Source: Fremontodendron californicum
Taxonomy: Eukaryota > Streptophyta > Magnoliopsida > Malvales > Malvaceae
NCBI GenBank assembly: GCA_030761205.1
Contig: JAULJL010000003.1
Span: 29,270,123-29,334,122 of the forward strand
Reading direction: 5' to 3'
DNA length: 64,000 bases
Shown here piece after piece: positions 53,422-64,000 of the stretch; position 1 is the stretch's first letter, and each line of letters begins with the position of its first letter. The notes beneath the pieces are model-generated. The model was given only the letters and a program-made list of their open reading frames with translations. It was not told the origin of the DNA and made no database searches. The position numbers and the translations under genes were made by a program.

Positions 53422-53592
53422 AAGAGAAAAATTGGCCGCCATTTTTTCCGATCATTCATCATGATATTGCAAATGATATACCAATTCATCTACAAAGATT
53501 GCAGTATGTTGCATTTTCAACATTTGTAGGATTGGTTCTGTGCCTTCTATGGAACATCATAGCTGTTACTACAGCATGGATCGAAGGGCAAG
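53422..53592 (+). pseudogene. SCAMP exon fragment
   Basis: Between acceptor TTGTTCTAG and donor CAAG|GTTAAT it encodes EEKNWPPFFPIIHHDIANDI, PIHLQRLQYVAFSTFVGLVL and CLLWNIIAVTTAWIEGQ. That is the first membrane segment region of a secretory carrier membrane protein (a tetraspanning vesicle protein). The neighbouring SCAMP exons are absent. The frame is open and the splice sites kept, so capture may be recent. Confidence 0.85.
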
Positions 53593-54178
53593 GTTAATTT
53601 TTATTTGGCTATTTTTATTATTGATTCTTATTATTTAATTGGTTTTTATTTAATTCTTGATTAATTTTTATTTATTTGATATTTATATTTGATACTTTTA
53701 TTTTTTTTCCTTATTGCATGTTAATTTGTTATTTTAATTTATTCTTATCTATTATTAAATTTTATTATGTTTTGACTAATTTATTTAGTTTGATTATTGC
53801 AGGTATATTTTGTAATTAACTTTTATTTTATTTAGTTTATTTTTAGTTAATTTTAATTGATTTAATTAGTTGAATAACTTTTATTGATTTTAATTGATTA
53901 AATTGATCTAGTTTATTTAATTATTTTTAATTTTTAATTATTTATTAACTTTTCATTTATATTAGTTCTTGATTGTTTTTGTTAATTCCTAATTATTTCT
54001 TTATAATTCTTATTTGTTTTTTATTTTATGTTTATTTATTTATTTGGTAGCTTCTTTTATGTTTTATTTTTCTATTTATTTTTATTATTATTTTAATTAT
54101 TATTTTTAAATATTTGATATCTTATTGATTGATATTTATGACTGATATTATTATTATTATTATTATTATTATTTTTTT
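53593..54178. other. T-rich spacer
   Basis: Very T/A-rich, with TTTATTT-type low complexity and an ATT run at about 54149-54170 next to the LTR end. No gene. Confidence 0.6.
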
Positions 54179-54959
54179 TGTTGATATGTGATCCACCCTT
54201 CGCGGGGGACTCGCTCGAGTCAAGGTCAGGAAAAACAAAACAGGCAGAGGAAAAGACGACTTAATTTCTCTTGAAATTAAAGGGTCGAGGGTATGAAGAC
54301 AACCCCGAAAAAAGAAATGGAGTCGCCACCAATCTTTTTTTGGCTAGGTGTGATCGGCCACCTATTAAAACCGGTTTTTATAAAATATTTTAAAATTAAT
54401 TAAAACATTTTCAAAACCAATTTTATAGTCTGCGCTTTGAACCAGAGAAAAAATGAGTGCGGGTTCGGGAGTCGGTTACGTGCGGGGAAGGATTAGCAAC
54501 CCCACAACACCCTATAAAACGGTACCTTATTAGTCGTGTGTTATCTCGAGTCCCGGTAAAAAAGTTGGTTTTAGAATTGGTGTTTGTAAATAATTCTCTT
54601 AAAAATTTATATTTTATTTAAAAATAATCCGAAATTTACTAGTATAATTTTTTTTTTCATATTTTTCGACAGACTCGGAAAAATATGGAATTTTTCCTTG
54701 ATTTTGAATTCTCCGAATCATCCTCGTTTTAAAAAAAGAAGATATTCAGTTATTAATGATAATTGATAATATCTTCCTCGGCAGGCCCAGCAGAGAATTC
54801 ATGAATTATTTTAACTCGAGAATAGTCTTGATTTATAAAAAAAAAAAAAAATATCTTTTGTTTTTCAATATGTTTTAAAAATCATAGACAATGACCATGA
54901 ATATGCAAAAATGCTACTAAGAAAAAAATTAAATAAGCATGCATATTTATCATGGTATG

Positions 54960-55640
54960 ATAAACATTTTATTATGACATGGTAAAAGAAATTATGTCAT
55001 GTGAATGTAATCGACATGGTAAACAAGATTGCATGGCATAGAATGATGTGGCATAAGAATGAAATGTCATGTGAATGAAACCGACATGGCATGCAAAATG
55101 ACATGGCATAAGGATGAATGTCATGTGAATGAAATCGACATGGCATGATGCACAATGACATGGCATGTAAATGAAATAGCATAAGGATGAATGTCATGTG
55201 AATGAAATCGACATGGCATGTACAATGACATGGCATATAAATGAAATGGCATAAGGATGAATGTCATGTGAATGAAATCGATATGGCATGCAAAATGACA
55301 TGGCATATAAATGACATGGCATAAGGATAAATGTCATGTGAATGAAACCGACATGACATAAATAATGACACAGCATATAAATGACATGGCATAAGGATGA
55401 ATGTCATGTGAATGAAATCGACATGGTATACAAAATGACATGGCATACATGATGACATGGCATGGGTGACATGGCATAAAATAATGACATGGCATAGAAT
55501 GATGACATAGCATAGGTGACATGGCATAAAATGATGACATGGCATAATTGACATGGCATAAAATGATGACATGGCATAAAACGATGGCATGGCATAGGTG
55601 ACATGGCATAAAATGATAACATGGCATAGGGATGGCATGG
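54960..55640. repeat. ATGACATGGCATA satellite, 70-bp then about 30-bp units
   Basis: From about 55050 to 55440 a unit of about 70 bp (ATGTCATGTGAATGAAATCG, ACATGGCATGCAAAATGACA, TGGCATAAGGATGA) repeats at about 55120, 55191, 55261, 55331 and 55401. It then passes into shorter units of GATGACATGGCATAGGTGAC type. It lies inside the long LTR. Confidence 0.92.
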
Positions 55641-55899
55641 ACAAGTGTCATACCATGAGGATGAATTTATTTGAGAATGACTCGGGATTTATTAATACCA
55701 AAAATCTTTTCATATTCCCCGGCAAACTCGGCAAAACATAGAAAGTTTTATTTATTTCGAAACTCTCCGAATAACCCTTGTTTTAGAATAGGGTATTCCT
55801 TGTTAATAATAATTAATGATATCTTCCCCGACAGACCCAGTAGAGAAAATTATGAATTATTTAAACTCGGGAATATTGCCTTATTTATTAAAAAATGTT

Positions 55900-56770
55900 A
55901 TGAATAGCATAACATGAATAATAAATGTCATGTGAATGAAAACGACATGGCAAACCAAAGCTAGATAAGCATAATGACATGGTAAACCAAGTGATATGGC
56001 ATGAGAATGGATGTCATGTGAGTGAAATCGACATGGCAAATATGAGCTTACCATACTAAATGACATGGCAAAGGTGACATGCTATGGAATTGATTGTTAT
56101 GGCATAAAAATACAATGACATGTATGATATATCATGGTGGCCGAATGGTCATGGTAATGGTATGAATGATGTGACATGCATGGAGATGGCATATGATTGG
56201 CCAAATGCATGGTAACATAGCATAAAATGATGACATGGCATGAAAAGAACCTAAGCTTTAAATGACATGGAAAGTGACATGGTAAATAACATGTTATATA
56301 GATGGCATTGCATATACTGATGACATGGCATAAAATGACATGGCATTGATGACCTAGACTTTTAAATGACATGAAAAATGGAATGGCATGACAATGACAT
56401 AACCTTAAATGACATGACATATGACATGTTATAATGAATGACATGGCATAAAAAATTGATGACATGGCATAGGTGACTTGGAAAATGACATGGCATGAAA
56501 AAGAACATGACCACTAGAATGACATGGGAAAACCGAAAATGACATATTCTCTAAATAACATGGAAAGTGACCTAAGATGCATGACATAGCTACATGACCT
56601 AAGATGCATGACATAACCAAACATGATGCAAGGCATGACCTAGACCTAAAATACATGGGAAGGCCGAATGCGATGCAAGACATATCATGAACACAAAATG
56701 CTAATTGACATAGCTACATGACCTAAGATGCATGGCTTAACCAAATATAATCCAAGGCATGGCATGAACA
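55900..56770. repeat. Diverged continuation of the ATGACATGG repeat
   Basis: Irregular ATGACATGG, ATGGCATAA and CATGACCTA words persist to about 56770, after an interruption at 55650-55900. They are more diverged than the first block. Confidence 0.8.
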
Positions 56771-56928
56771 CAAAATGCATGGGGTGGCCGAATGGTGTAG
56801 GGAACTCAAAACCACATGAAAATGATGAAAAAACTAATATAGCATGAAAATGGTGCCAAGAACATGACCAAAGATGCATAGACATGCATGAAGTAATAAT
56901 AAAAAACAAGTAAACAAAGAACAAGGAA

Positions 56929-57145
56929 AGTGAGCTCCATGGTTGGTACAATGGGCATAGCCCTCCCCTAACCATGATCACTTGATTTATATCAAGATCA
57001 TGAAGCCTTTCCAACTCAAAAATCAGAAAATAAACCAAGCAAACTAAAAAAAAATGGAGGTGAGCTCCATGGTTTGTACAATGGGCATAGCCCTCCCCTA
57101 ACTATGACCACTTAATTTTTATCAAGATCATGAAGCCTTTCAACC
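56929..57145. repeat. Duplicated 'gtgagctccatggt' block
   Basis: A unit of about 125 bp (GTGAGCTCCATGGTTGGTAC ... ATCATGAAGCCTTTC) occurs twice in direct order within the LTR. Confidence 0.85.
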
Positions 57146-57559
57146 TCTTTTGAGTCATTTATCTTTTAAAATCAGAACATAAAAAGAAATATAAACCTTC
57201 CATAATCATGTTTCCCACATCAAACATGCAAAACAAAACTCAAGGCGAGCACAAGCAAGCATTCGGCCATGATGAAAAAGATTAGTAAAAATTGTTTTCT
57301 TCCTTTTTTGATGAAACGGAAAAGATGAAAGCTTAAAAAACATTTCAAAACTTTTATTTTCACATAAATCACATGGAAAAGAAAGAACAAAGCATGAAAA
57401 TAAAGAAGAAACAATGCAAGAGCAAGGTAGGAATGTCTACCTTCATAGCTTTCTTAGACAACTCTCTCTTCCTTTTCTTTCAAATTTCTTTTCTTGCCAA
57501 ATTAGCTACTGCCCTCTCTTTCAAATGACCAGCCAACTTAAGGGAAAAAAAATCCTCCC

Positions 57560-57990
57560 CTCTCATTCATGCTCTTGGCCGGTTGGCCTTTCCACCATTG
57601 GATGAATTATGCTCATTTTTCTCCCACAATCTAAGCCACTGGATTAGGATATTTTCATGACAATAAAAATGTCATCTTGCAATTTGATCTTGGCCCTTGA
57701 AGGATGTACTCATCTTTTACAAAGCACCTAGGCCATTGGATGAAACAAGGACACTCCTTTATGCTTTTGGCCGAATGGCCTCCTCACCATTGGATGAATT
57801 GTGCTCATCTTTTCTCCAACAATCTAAGCCATTGGATGAGGATATTTTTATGACAATAAAAATGTAATCTTGCAATTTGATCTTGGACATTGAAGGATGT
57901 ACTCATCTTTCACCTAGGCCATTAGACGAGAGAGGACCACTTGCAAGGCAATAAAAATGACATCTTGCTACTTGATAGTGACCATTGGAT
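57560..57990. repeat. Repeated 'ccattggatga' segment
   Basis: Two to three imperfect copies of a segment of about 190 bp with CACCATTGGATGAATT and TGACAATAAAAATGTMATCT. It is part of the LTR. Confidence 0.75.
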
Positions 57991-58229
57991 GAAATGAGTT
58001 AAATCTCCACCTTTCTCCTATGCTGGCCGGCCAAGGGCTGGAATATTCTAGAATTTCATTCATTCTTTCACTTTTTAATTTTGTAAATTGGTCCCTTTTA
58101 GGTTTCTTCGGTAAAATTACCCTTTTAGCCCCCCCGGACTTAATTTAATTGTAAATGGATCCCAATTTCGAATTTGCCTTTTCCAACTCATCCCGTTCAA
58201 TATAAAACTTGGTTCTAGAGGTTTTCACT

Positions 58230-58740
58230 TTTTTTGAGCTCATTTGCTATTTTTCCTGAATTTTTCTCTAAAATTTTGGTTTAGTGCCTCCCAAATTTAG
58301 CCTTTTTCAAATGAGCTTCGATTCCAGATTTTTCTTCACCAATCTCTTCCAAAAATTATAAAACTTAGATCTAGAAGTTTTCATAATTTTCCGAGCTCAT
58401 TTGCTATTTTTCCCGAAATTTTCTTTTGGAATTTCGGGTTAGTGCACCCGAACTTTGCCATTTTTCAAATGAGCTCCGATTCCGGATTTTTCTTCACCAA
58501 TCTCTTCCAAAAATTATAAAACTCCGATCTGAAAGTTATCATAATTTTTCGAGCTCGCTTGCTATTTTTCCCGAAATTATCTTATGGAATTTCAGATTAG
58601 TGCACCCGAACTTTGCCATTTTTCAAATGAGCTCCAATTCCGAACTTTTCTTCACCAATCTCTTCCAAAAATTATAAAACTCAGATCTGGAAGATTTCAT
58701 AATTTTCCGAGCTCGTTTGCTATTTTTCTCAGAATTATCT
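58230..58740. repeat. 157-bp tandem repeat in the long LTR
   Basis: GAGCTCATTTGCTATTTTTC and variants recur at about 58236, 58393, 58550 and 58708. Each is followed by a pyrimidine-rich block with TCTTCACCAATCTCTTCCAA. The plus-strand LTR holds the inverted equivalent at 60540-61090. Confidence 0.9.
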
Positions 58741-59246
58741 TTGGGATTTTTCGAGATTGCCCTTCAACCTCCGAAACCTCGGTTTTACTCAAAACGGGTC
58801 CGATTTTTGGATTTTATTTTCCCACTTCCTTTGTCCTATATTAAATTTGAATTGGTCCGAAAATGCCCAATTTTTACGATCAAATTCCCCTCCAATTTAG
58901 TTTTTCTCAAATTTACCAGATTACGTCTTCCTCTGCATTGAATTTTCGCAACCCATCTTTCGAACTCTATATCTTTCGTTGTAGACCTCGGATTATCAAA
59001 ATTCTTTCACCATTGTTCAATTCAACTTCGAATCTTGATTTTGATTAAGAGTTGACTTTTTCAGTGGTTTACTTTTTGGGGTTGACTTTTATGAGGTTGA
59101 CTTTTCAAGTTGACTTTTTGTGCTGACCTCCGAAACAAAGTCTTGGGGACCCATTTATGAAACGGTGGAAGTCTCTTTACATTTCGGGAAGTCGAAAAAG
59201 AGAATCTACCCGATTTAGGAGGCCCAGACAAAATTAGGTGTATACA

Positions 59247-59868
59247 ACTGCCCCTCTTTGAGTATTGCTGAGAATCAGAAATCAGGCAAAGATAAACTAG
59301 ACAATTATTTTGTTCAGTCAGTGAAATCACATGTAAAGGATAGGAAGAGGGGAATTCTCATCATTATTTTTATTCATTCATTTTTTTGTAAAAAGAAAAA
59401 TAAAAGAAAAGAAATTTGTCCTTAAATTGAGTTCCTTGACTAATCAAGGCTCGACCCGTCTTATGGAAACGAGTTCGATTTGCAAGAGAAGATAATACCT
59501 TGACGGAAGTCCTGGGGCCTTACTTCCTCTTGGTGCAGCTTTGACTAAAACAAAAAATTTGTCCTTAACTTGAGTTCCCTGACTAATCAAGGCTCGACCC
59601 GTCTTAAGCAAACGAGTTCGATTTGCAAAACTTGGATGTCCTGTCCGAAAAGTCTGGTTGTCTTGTCCAGGAAAAGTTGGATGTCTTGTCCGAAAAAGCT
59701 GGTTATTTATCTAGGAAATTTTGGATGTCTTGTCCAAGAAATCTGGTTGTCTTGTCCATGAAAATTGTGGATGTCTTACTTCTTTTTGTTCCAGCTGTGT
59801 TGGACTTAAGAAAGAAAACTTTCCATGATTTATGCAATGTTAGTCAAATGCAGTGATGCTGATGGCAG
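59247..59868 (-). other. 3' internal tail of the minus-strand Tat-like element, with repeats
   Basis: Next to the purine tract. AATCAAGGCTCGACCCGTCT with its flank is duplicated (about 59443 and 59586). From about 59632 to 59780 a minisatellite of GGATGTCTTGTCC/TGGTTGTCTTGTCC units of about 18 and 36 bp follows. No pol sequence is visible before the second LTR begins. Confidence 0.6.
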
Positions 59869-60539
59869 TGTAGACATCTAATTTTGTCCGGACCACTAAA
59901 ACAGGTATGTTTTCTTCCTAAATTGATGTTTCAGAATGTAAAAAGACTTTTTCATCTTGCAAGTGGTACTCCGAGACTTAGTCTAAGAAGGCGAGCATAA
60001 AAAGTCAAACTTGAAAAGTCAACTACTAAAAAAGTCAACCCACTTTCAAAATCAAGATTTGAAGTTCAATTGAAAAATGGCGAAAGAATTTTGATAATCC
60101 GAGGAAAAGAATTTTGATAATCCGAGGACTACATTGAAAGATATGGAGTTCGGAAGTTGGGTTACGGAGATTCAATAGAAGGAAAACCCTAGTTCAGGAA
60201 ATTTGGGGAAAAGTGCTTAAACGATCAAATTGGTCAGAATTGAGGGTTCCAAATGAAAGATAAGCACTGGCTACGAGTAATGGAGAAGCTACTTGGAAGA
60301 AAATTGAAAGAAAAGTCAATCCGGAAGAAATCGAGAATTAGGGTTTTTGGTGGATTTTGGTGAAATTGAGGAAAATTGCAAAAATGGCCCGATTCAGTAA
60401 GACTAAAGCCCCTAATTGATGAGGACTGATTAAACAAGGATAGCCCAAGGCTCAGTTTGAAGAAAATATGAAAATCAGACTTTTTTTGAGCAAAACCGGG
60501 TTTCGGAGGCAAAAGGGCAAAATTGGAAATTTTGGGAAA

Positions 60540-61090
60540 AATAGAAAATGAACTCCAAACATTTTGGAAAATGTGCAGATCTCATTCTTAAATCATTTCG
60601 AAGAGATTGGAGAAAGAAAATCCGGATTCGGAGTTCGTTTGCAAAATGGCCAAATCCCCGGTCCTCTATGCAGAAATTCAAGAAGATAAATCCCGAAAAA
60701 ATAGTAAATGAGCTCCAAAATTTTTGAAAATTTTCAGATCTCATTCTTAAATCATTTCAAAGAGATTGGAGAGAGAAAATCTGGATTCGCAGTTCGTTTG
60801 CAAAATGGCCAAATCCCGGGCCCACAATGCAGTAATTCAAGCAGATAAATCCCGAAAAACTACCAAATGAGTTCCAAAAATTATGAAAATTTCCAGATCA
60901 TAATTTTAAATTATTTGGAAGAGATTGGTGAAGAAAAATCTGAATTTGGAGCTCATTAAAAAATGGTAAAGTTTGGGAGCACAAAAGGGTAATTTTGGAA
61001 GAAAAAATCCAAATAAATAGAAAATGGGCTCAGAAAATTTTGAAAACCTCCAGAATTCATTTTTTTTATTATTATTTTGGAAGTATTGAA
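60540..61090. repeat. Tandem block, inverted relative of 58230-58740
   Basis: Units with AAATGAGCTCCAAA, CAGATCTCATTCTTAAATCA and AGAGATTGGAGA recur three to four times at about 165-bp spacing. Confidence 0.85.
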
Positions 61091-63589
61091 AAAATAAAAT
61101 TTGAATTTGGAGTTCGTTTTCTATTTATTTATGTTCGGGGGGCAAAAAGGTAATTTTACCCAAGAAATCGAAAAAGGGCTTTTCTTGCCTTTTAAAAAAA
61201 TGAAGCATGGGCTGGAAGATGAGGGGTCAGCAGGCCAAGGCCCAATGGTGGGCAGATATTTTTTGATTTTTGATCAAAAGGCCAACAATGAAGAGGAAAG
61301 TAGTTATTTTTGTGATTAAGCCTTTGAATTTACAACACATGGACCAATGGTTGGAGAGTGAATATATTTATGACATCTTTATGACATCATAATTTAAGGG
61401 CTGATGATTCTAATCTAAGGGTAAATCCTACATAGAAGGCATCTTGGATTGAAGGCCATTGGATGAGATTTGTTGAAAAAAATTATGGAACCTCCTAGGT
61501 TCTTCTAAGGGCCAACCGGCCACTACAAGGGGGGAGGTCTCTCTCTTTCATTTTCACTCTATTCACACTCTTGTTTGGCTGATTTTCTCTCCATTTTTGA
61601 AAGGCAAAAGAAAAGTTTAGAAAAGAAAAGAAAGTTAGAAGAGAAAAAGCTTGCAATATAGCTTCTAGAGGTTGCTTTAAGCACCATACTCTTGCACTTT
61701 CCTTGATTTTCTATTATTGATTTGCTGTTTTGATTGCTATTTTGGTGAGTTTCTTTTGATTTTTCTTTTTAAAAAAGTGTTTTTAATATTCTTCTTCAAG
61801 TTCTTCTTTATACTTTCTTGGAAAAAGCTTTGAGAATTTTTTTTCATGACTTAAAGGGGTGGCCGAATGGCTTGCTGTTCTTAGTTGCTGTTTATTTTTT
61901 TATTTCATGTTATTAGTGATATTTATCAAGTTTTGATGCTTTAAATCTTCTTCAAATACATAAACATGAAGCTTGTTTGGATTTAGTTGCTTGCTTGTTT
62001 CCATTTTTGAGTCTATTATCTTGTTATCATGTTTATTTTACTTGTCTTGCATTTTTTATTTTCTGTTTTCAAAATGTTTAAGTTTGTTTATGTTTTACAT
62101 TTTGTTAATCCATGTGTTTGTGAAAATGCCTATTGGTTTTCATGCCTTTACTTTATATTTGCATGATTTGAGTATTATTCTTTAGCTATGCTTGTTATTG
62201 TGTTAAGTGTTTGTGAAAATGCTATTTTCCTTTGCCATTCGGCTACCCCCCTCTTTTAAGCTTTGTGTGTGCATTTTTGTTATGCTAGTTGATAGGCTTT
62301 CATTCCCTTGATATGTTGTTATGTATTTAGTTTGAATATGTTATATGTGTGTGTATTTGCCATGCATCTTTTAACTTTAGGTTGTGCTTGCTTTGCCATG
62401 CATATTCATGCATTTTAGACCTAGGTTGCATTAAATGCCATGCAAGTTCATTTAGGTCTAGGTCATATTCTCTATGCCATGCATTTTTCATGTCATTTAG
62501 GTCTTAAATCATGCATTTCATGCATCATATTTGCTATATTTTCATGCATTTCATATCATGCCACATGATTTATGGCTTAGGCCAATCAATGGTTCAAAGT
62601 CATGCTCATTTTGAGCATACTTGTGGAAAATTAAAGAGTTGTCAAATTGATTATTCTACCTTCGTGATTTTTTTACTTAGCCAATTTTTGCCTAACTTTT
62701 TAAAAGTGTTAGCTACTGCTTGTGAGTCTTTAGGAGAGTCTCTAACATTTTTACTTTGATTTTTAAATGATTTTATCAAAGGCAAAAAAATGTGTTTTGG
62801 CAAAACAGTTTTTTCACCCAGTACTTGTACTTTCCCGATTTTTCTGGGTAGTCATATTTAATCAAAAAATTAAGCTGATTTTTTCTTGTGTATTTTTACA
62901 TGTCTTGAGTATCCAGTATTTGTTTTAGATTTTTTTGAATTCTTAAAAATAGGGTAAAAAATTGTGCTTTAAAACTGGATAGTAGATGCAGAATTGAATT
63001 TGAAAGAAAATCATTTTTCTGTTTTGGTTAAGTTACTTAGAGGGAGCTGGTTAGGAAGTTTAGCTACTGACTTTGGGTAGTTTCTAAGCCTTTTTAAACT
63101 CTAAAAATGATTTTTTAAATCTCGGTTAAGGGTGGTCAAGTATGGGATTTTAAACTTAGGAAATTAGAGCCATTTAAAAAGGGTTTAGCTAAGTTTTTAT
63201 TTTTAATCTACGCTTTTCAAAATTGTTTTCAAACAATCACAAAAGTATTTTGGTTTTAGAATATTTAATTTGATATATTTTTCTAAGGTAGTCGAATATC
63301 TTTTTAGATATACGAATTTTCTTAATTAAAGAAAAAAATACATTCTCATGCATTGCATTTTCCATATTCATGCATACTATATAATATGTGATTTTTGCTA
63401 TTTTAATTTTCATGATGGTGTTATTACCTTTGATTTAAATTTTTGATATTATATTAATTGTTATATAGTTTTGAATATTTCATGATATCCTATGCTTTTT
63501 ATTTAGTTATTTTTTTCATATTATTTAGCATATACTATGTTCATGCATTATTATTTTTATTTTTATTTTCATGCATATTATATGTTAAC

Positions 63590-64000
63590 ATTATTTTATG
63601 TTTCATGTCATTTCATATCATTTAGATTATATGCCATATCATTTATATTTGCCATGTCATTTAAATCATTTTATTCCATTTAGAATATATCATGTGACTT
63701 AGGATATTTCATTTCATATAGAATATATTATGTTACCTGGGTCATTTCATTTCATGTAGAATATATTATCATACCTAGGTCATTTCATTTCATTTAGAAT
63801 ATATTATGTCACTTAGGATATTTTATTTCATTTAGAATATATCATATGACTTAGGATATTACATTTCATATAGAATATATCATGTTACCTAAGGTCATTT
63901 CATTTCATTTAGAATATATCATATGACTTAGGATATTTCATTTCATTTAAAATATGCTAGGACATTTAAATTATATCATACCATTTAGGTTGCATTATAT
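63590..64000. repeat. CATTTCATTTAGAATATAT tandem repeat
   Basis: A unit of about 50 bp with TTTCATTTAGAATATATCAT and GACTTAGGATA repeats to the end of the window. It is the counterpart, in the plus-strand LTR, of the ATGACATGG block in the minus-strand LTR. Confidence 0.85.

Larger units (their letters stand above)
54179..59246 (-). repeat. Tat/Ogre-like very long LTR, minus strand
   Basis: On the minus strand it starts TGTATACACCTAATTTTGTC right after the purine tract CAAAGAGGGGCAGT (59247-59260). It ends near CGAAGGGTGGATCACATATCAACA at 54179. About 5 kb, within the range known for Ogre-type LTRs. It holds a block about 'ggtggcgactcc' (54308-54319 on the plus strand, complementary), common near Tat LTR ends. 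It is filled with tandem repeats (separate entries). No coding domains. Confidence 0.6.
59869..64000 (+). repeat. Tat/Ogre-like long LTR, plus strand, cut by the window end
   Basis: Starts TGTAGACATCTAATTTTGTC, the same terminus as the minus-strand LTR but inverted. Its body matches that LTR in reverse (GGAGTTCGGAAGTTGGGTTA, the AAAGTCAAC run, the 157-bp-type repeat, GGCCAACCGGCCAC). No purine tract precedes it, so it is probably a 5' or solo LTR. No genes in it. Confidence 0.6.

Noticed and set aside
54960..55640. CRISPR-like regular repeats
   Set aside because: Units are contiguous, without unique spacers, and lie in a plant LTR.
54972..55651. Overlapping His/Cys/Met-rich open frames on the minus strand
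   Set aside because: They are translations of the ATGACATGGCATA satellite, open in several frames at once because of the repeat; no family resemblance.

Overview
This is nuclear DNA of a flowering plant, most likely a eudicot; I cannot name the species. It is AT-rich. It holds one host gene that can be rebuilt from end to end, fragments of at least three other host genes, and a dense, nested set of transposable elements. There is no prokaryotic gene organisation, CRISPR array, rRNA or tRNA gene.

Layout. 1-1598: probable Ty3/gypsy LTR. 2952-26347: one minus-strand gene for a 446-residue WD40-repeat protein, 16 coding exons with consensus splice sites and consistent phases across 15 introns. 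Its 1341 coding bases are spread over 23.4 kb because the introns hold a 2.6-kb non-autonomous LTR element (intron 14), a 4.8-kb decayed gypsy element that carries a hAT-type MITE (intron 8), a 346-bp TRIM (intron 6), MITEs and SINE-like units. 26674-36117: a 5'-truncated minus-strand LINE that starts about 330 bp upstream of the WD40 start codon. It is broken by four insertions: a tandem LTR-internal-LTR-internal-LTR array, a 409-bp fold-back built from two LTR U3 ends, and a GTACCGG-rich DNA element that itself contains a CTCGAG-rich element. 36118-39100: the 3' half of a copia element. 42193-47143: a complete Mutator-like element (MULE) with long terminal inverted repeats, a 10-bp target-site duplication and an uninterrupted two-exon, 884-residue transposase. 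49025-49419: first exon of an unidentified host gene, frameshifted. 51294-52190: broken copia gag. 53229-53592: two adjoining host-gene exon fragments (SPRY-like and SCAMP-like). 54179-64000: two very long Tat/Ogre-like LTRs in opposite orientation, full of tandem repeats.

How it fits together. The WD40 gene and the MULE transposase are the only multi-exon coding units that still read through. The short gypsy derivatives (LTR about 680 and 885 bp) share an initiator-Met-tRNA primer site and keep only scraps of pol, so they must have been moved by a partner element. Target-site duplications (AATGA, AAAAC, CATCT, CTACT, GATGCGAC, TTCAAAATCA, GTATTTACC and others) give exact insertion boundaries and a relative order of events. 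The items most worth a second look are the tandem three-LTR array, the two-U3-end fold-back, the intact MULE with its repeated hairpins, the shifted first exon of the WD40 gene, and the SPRY/SCAMP fusion.
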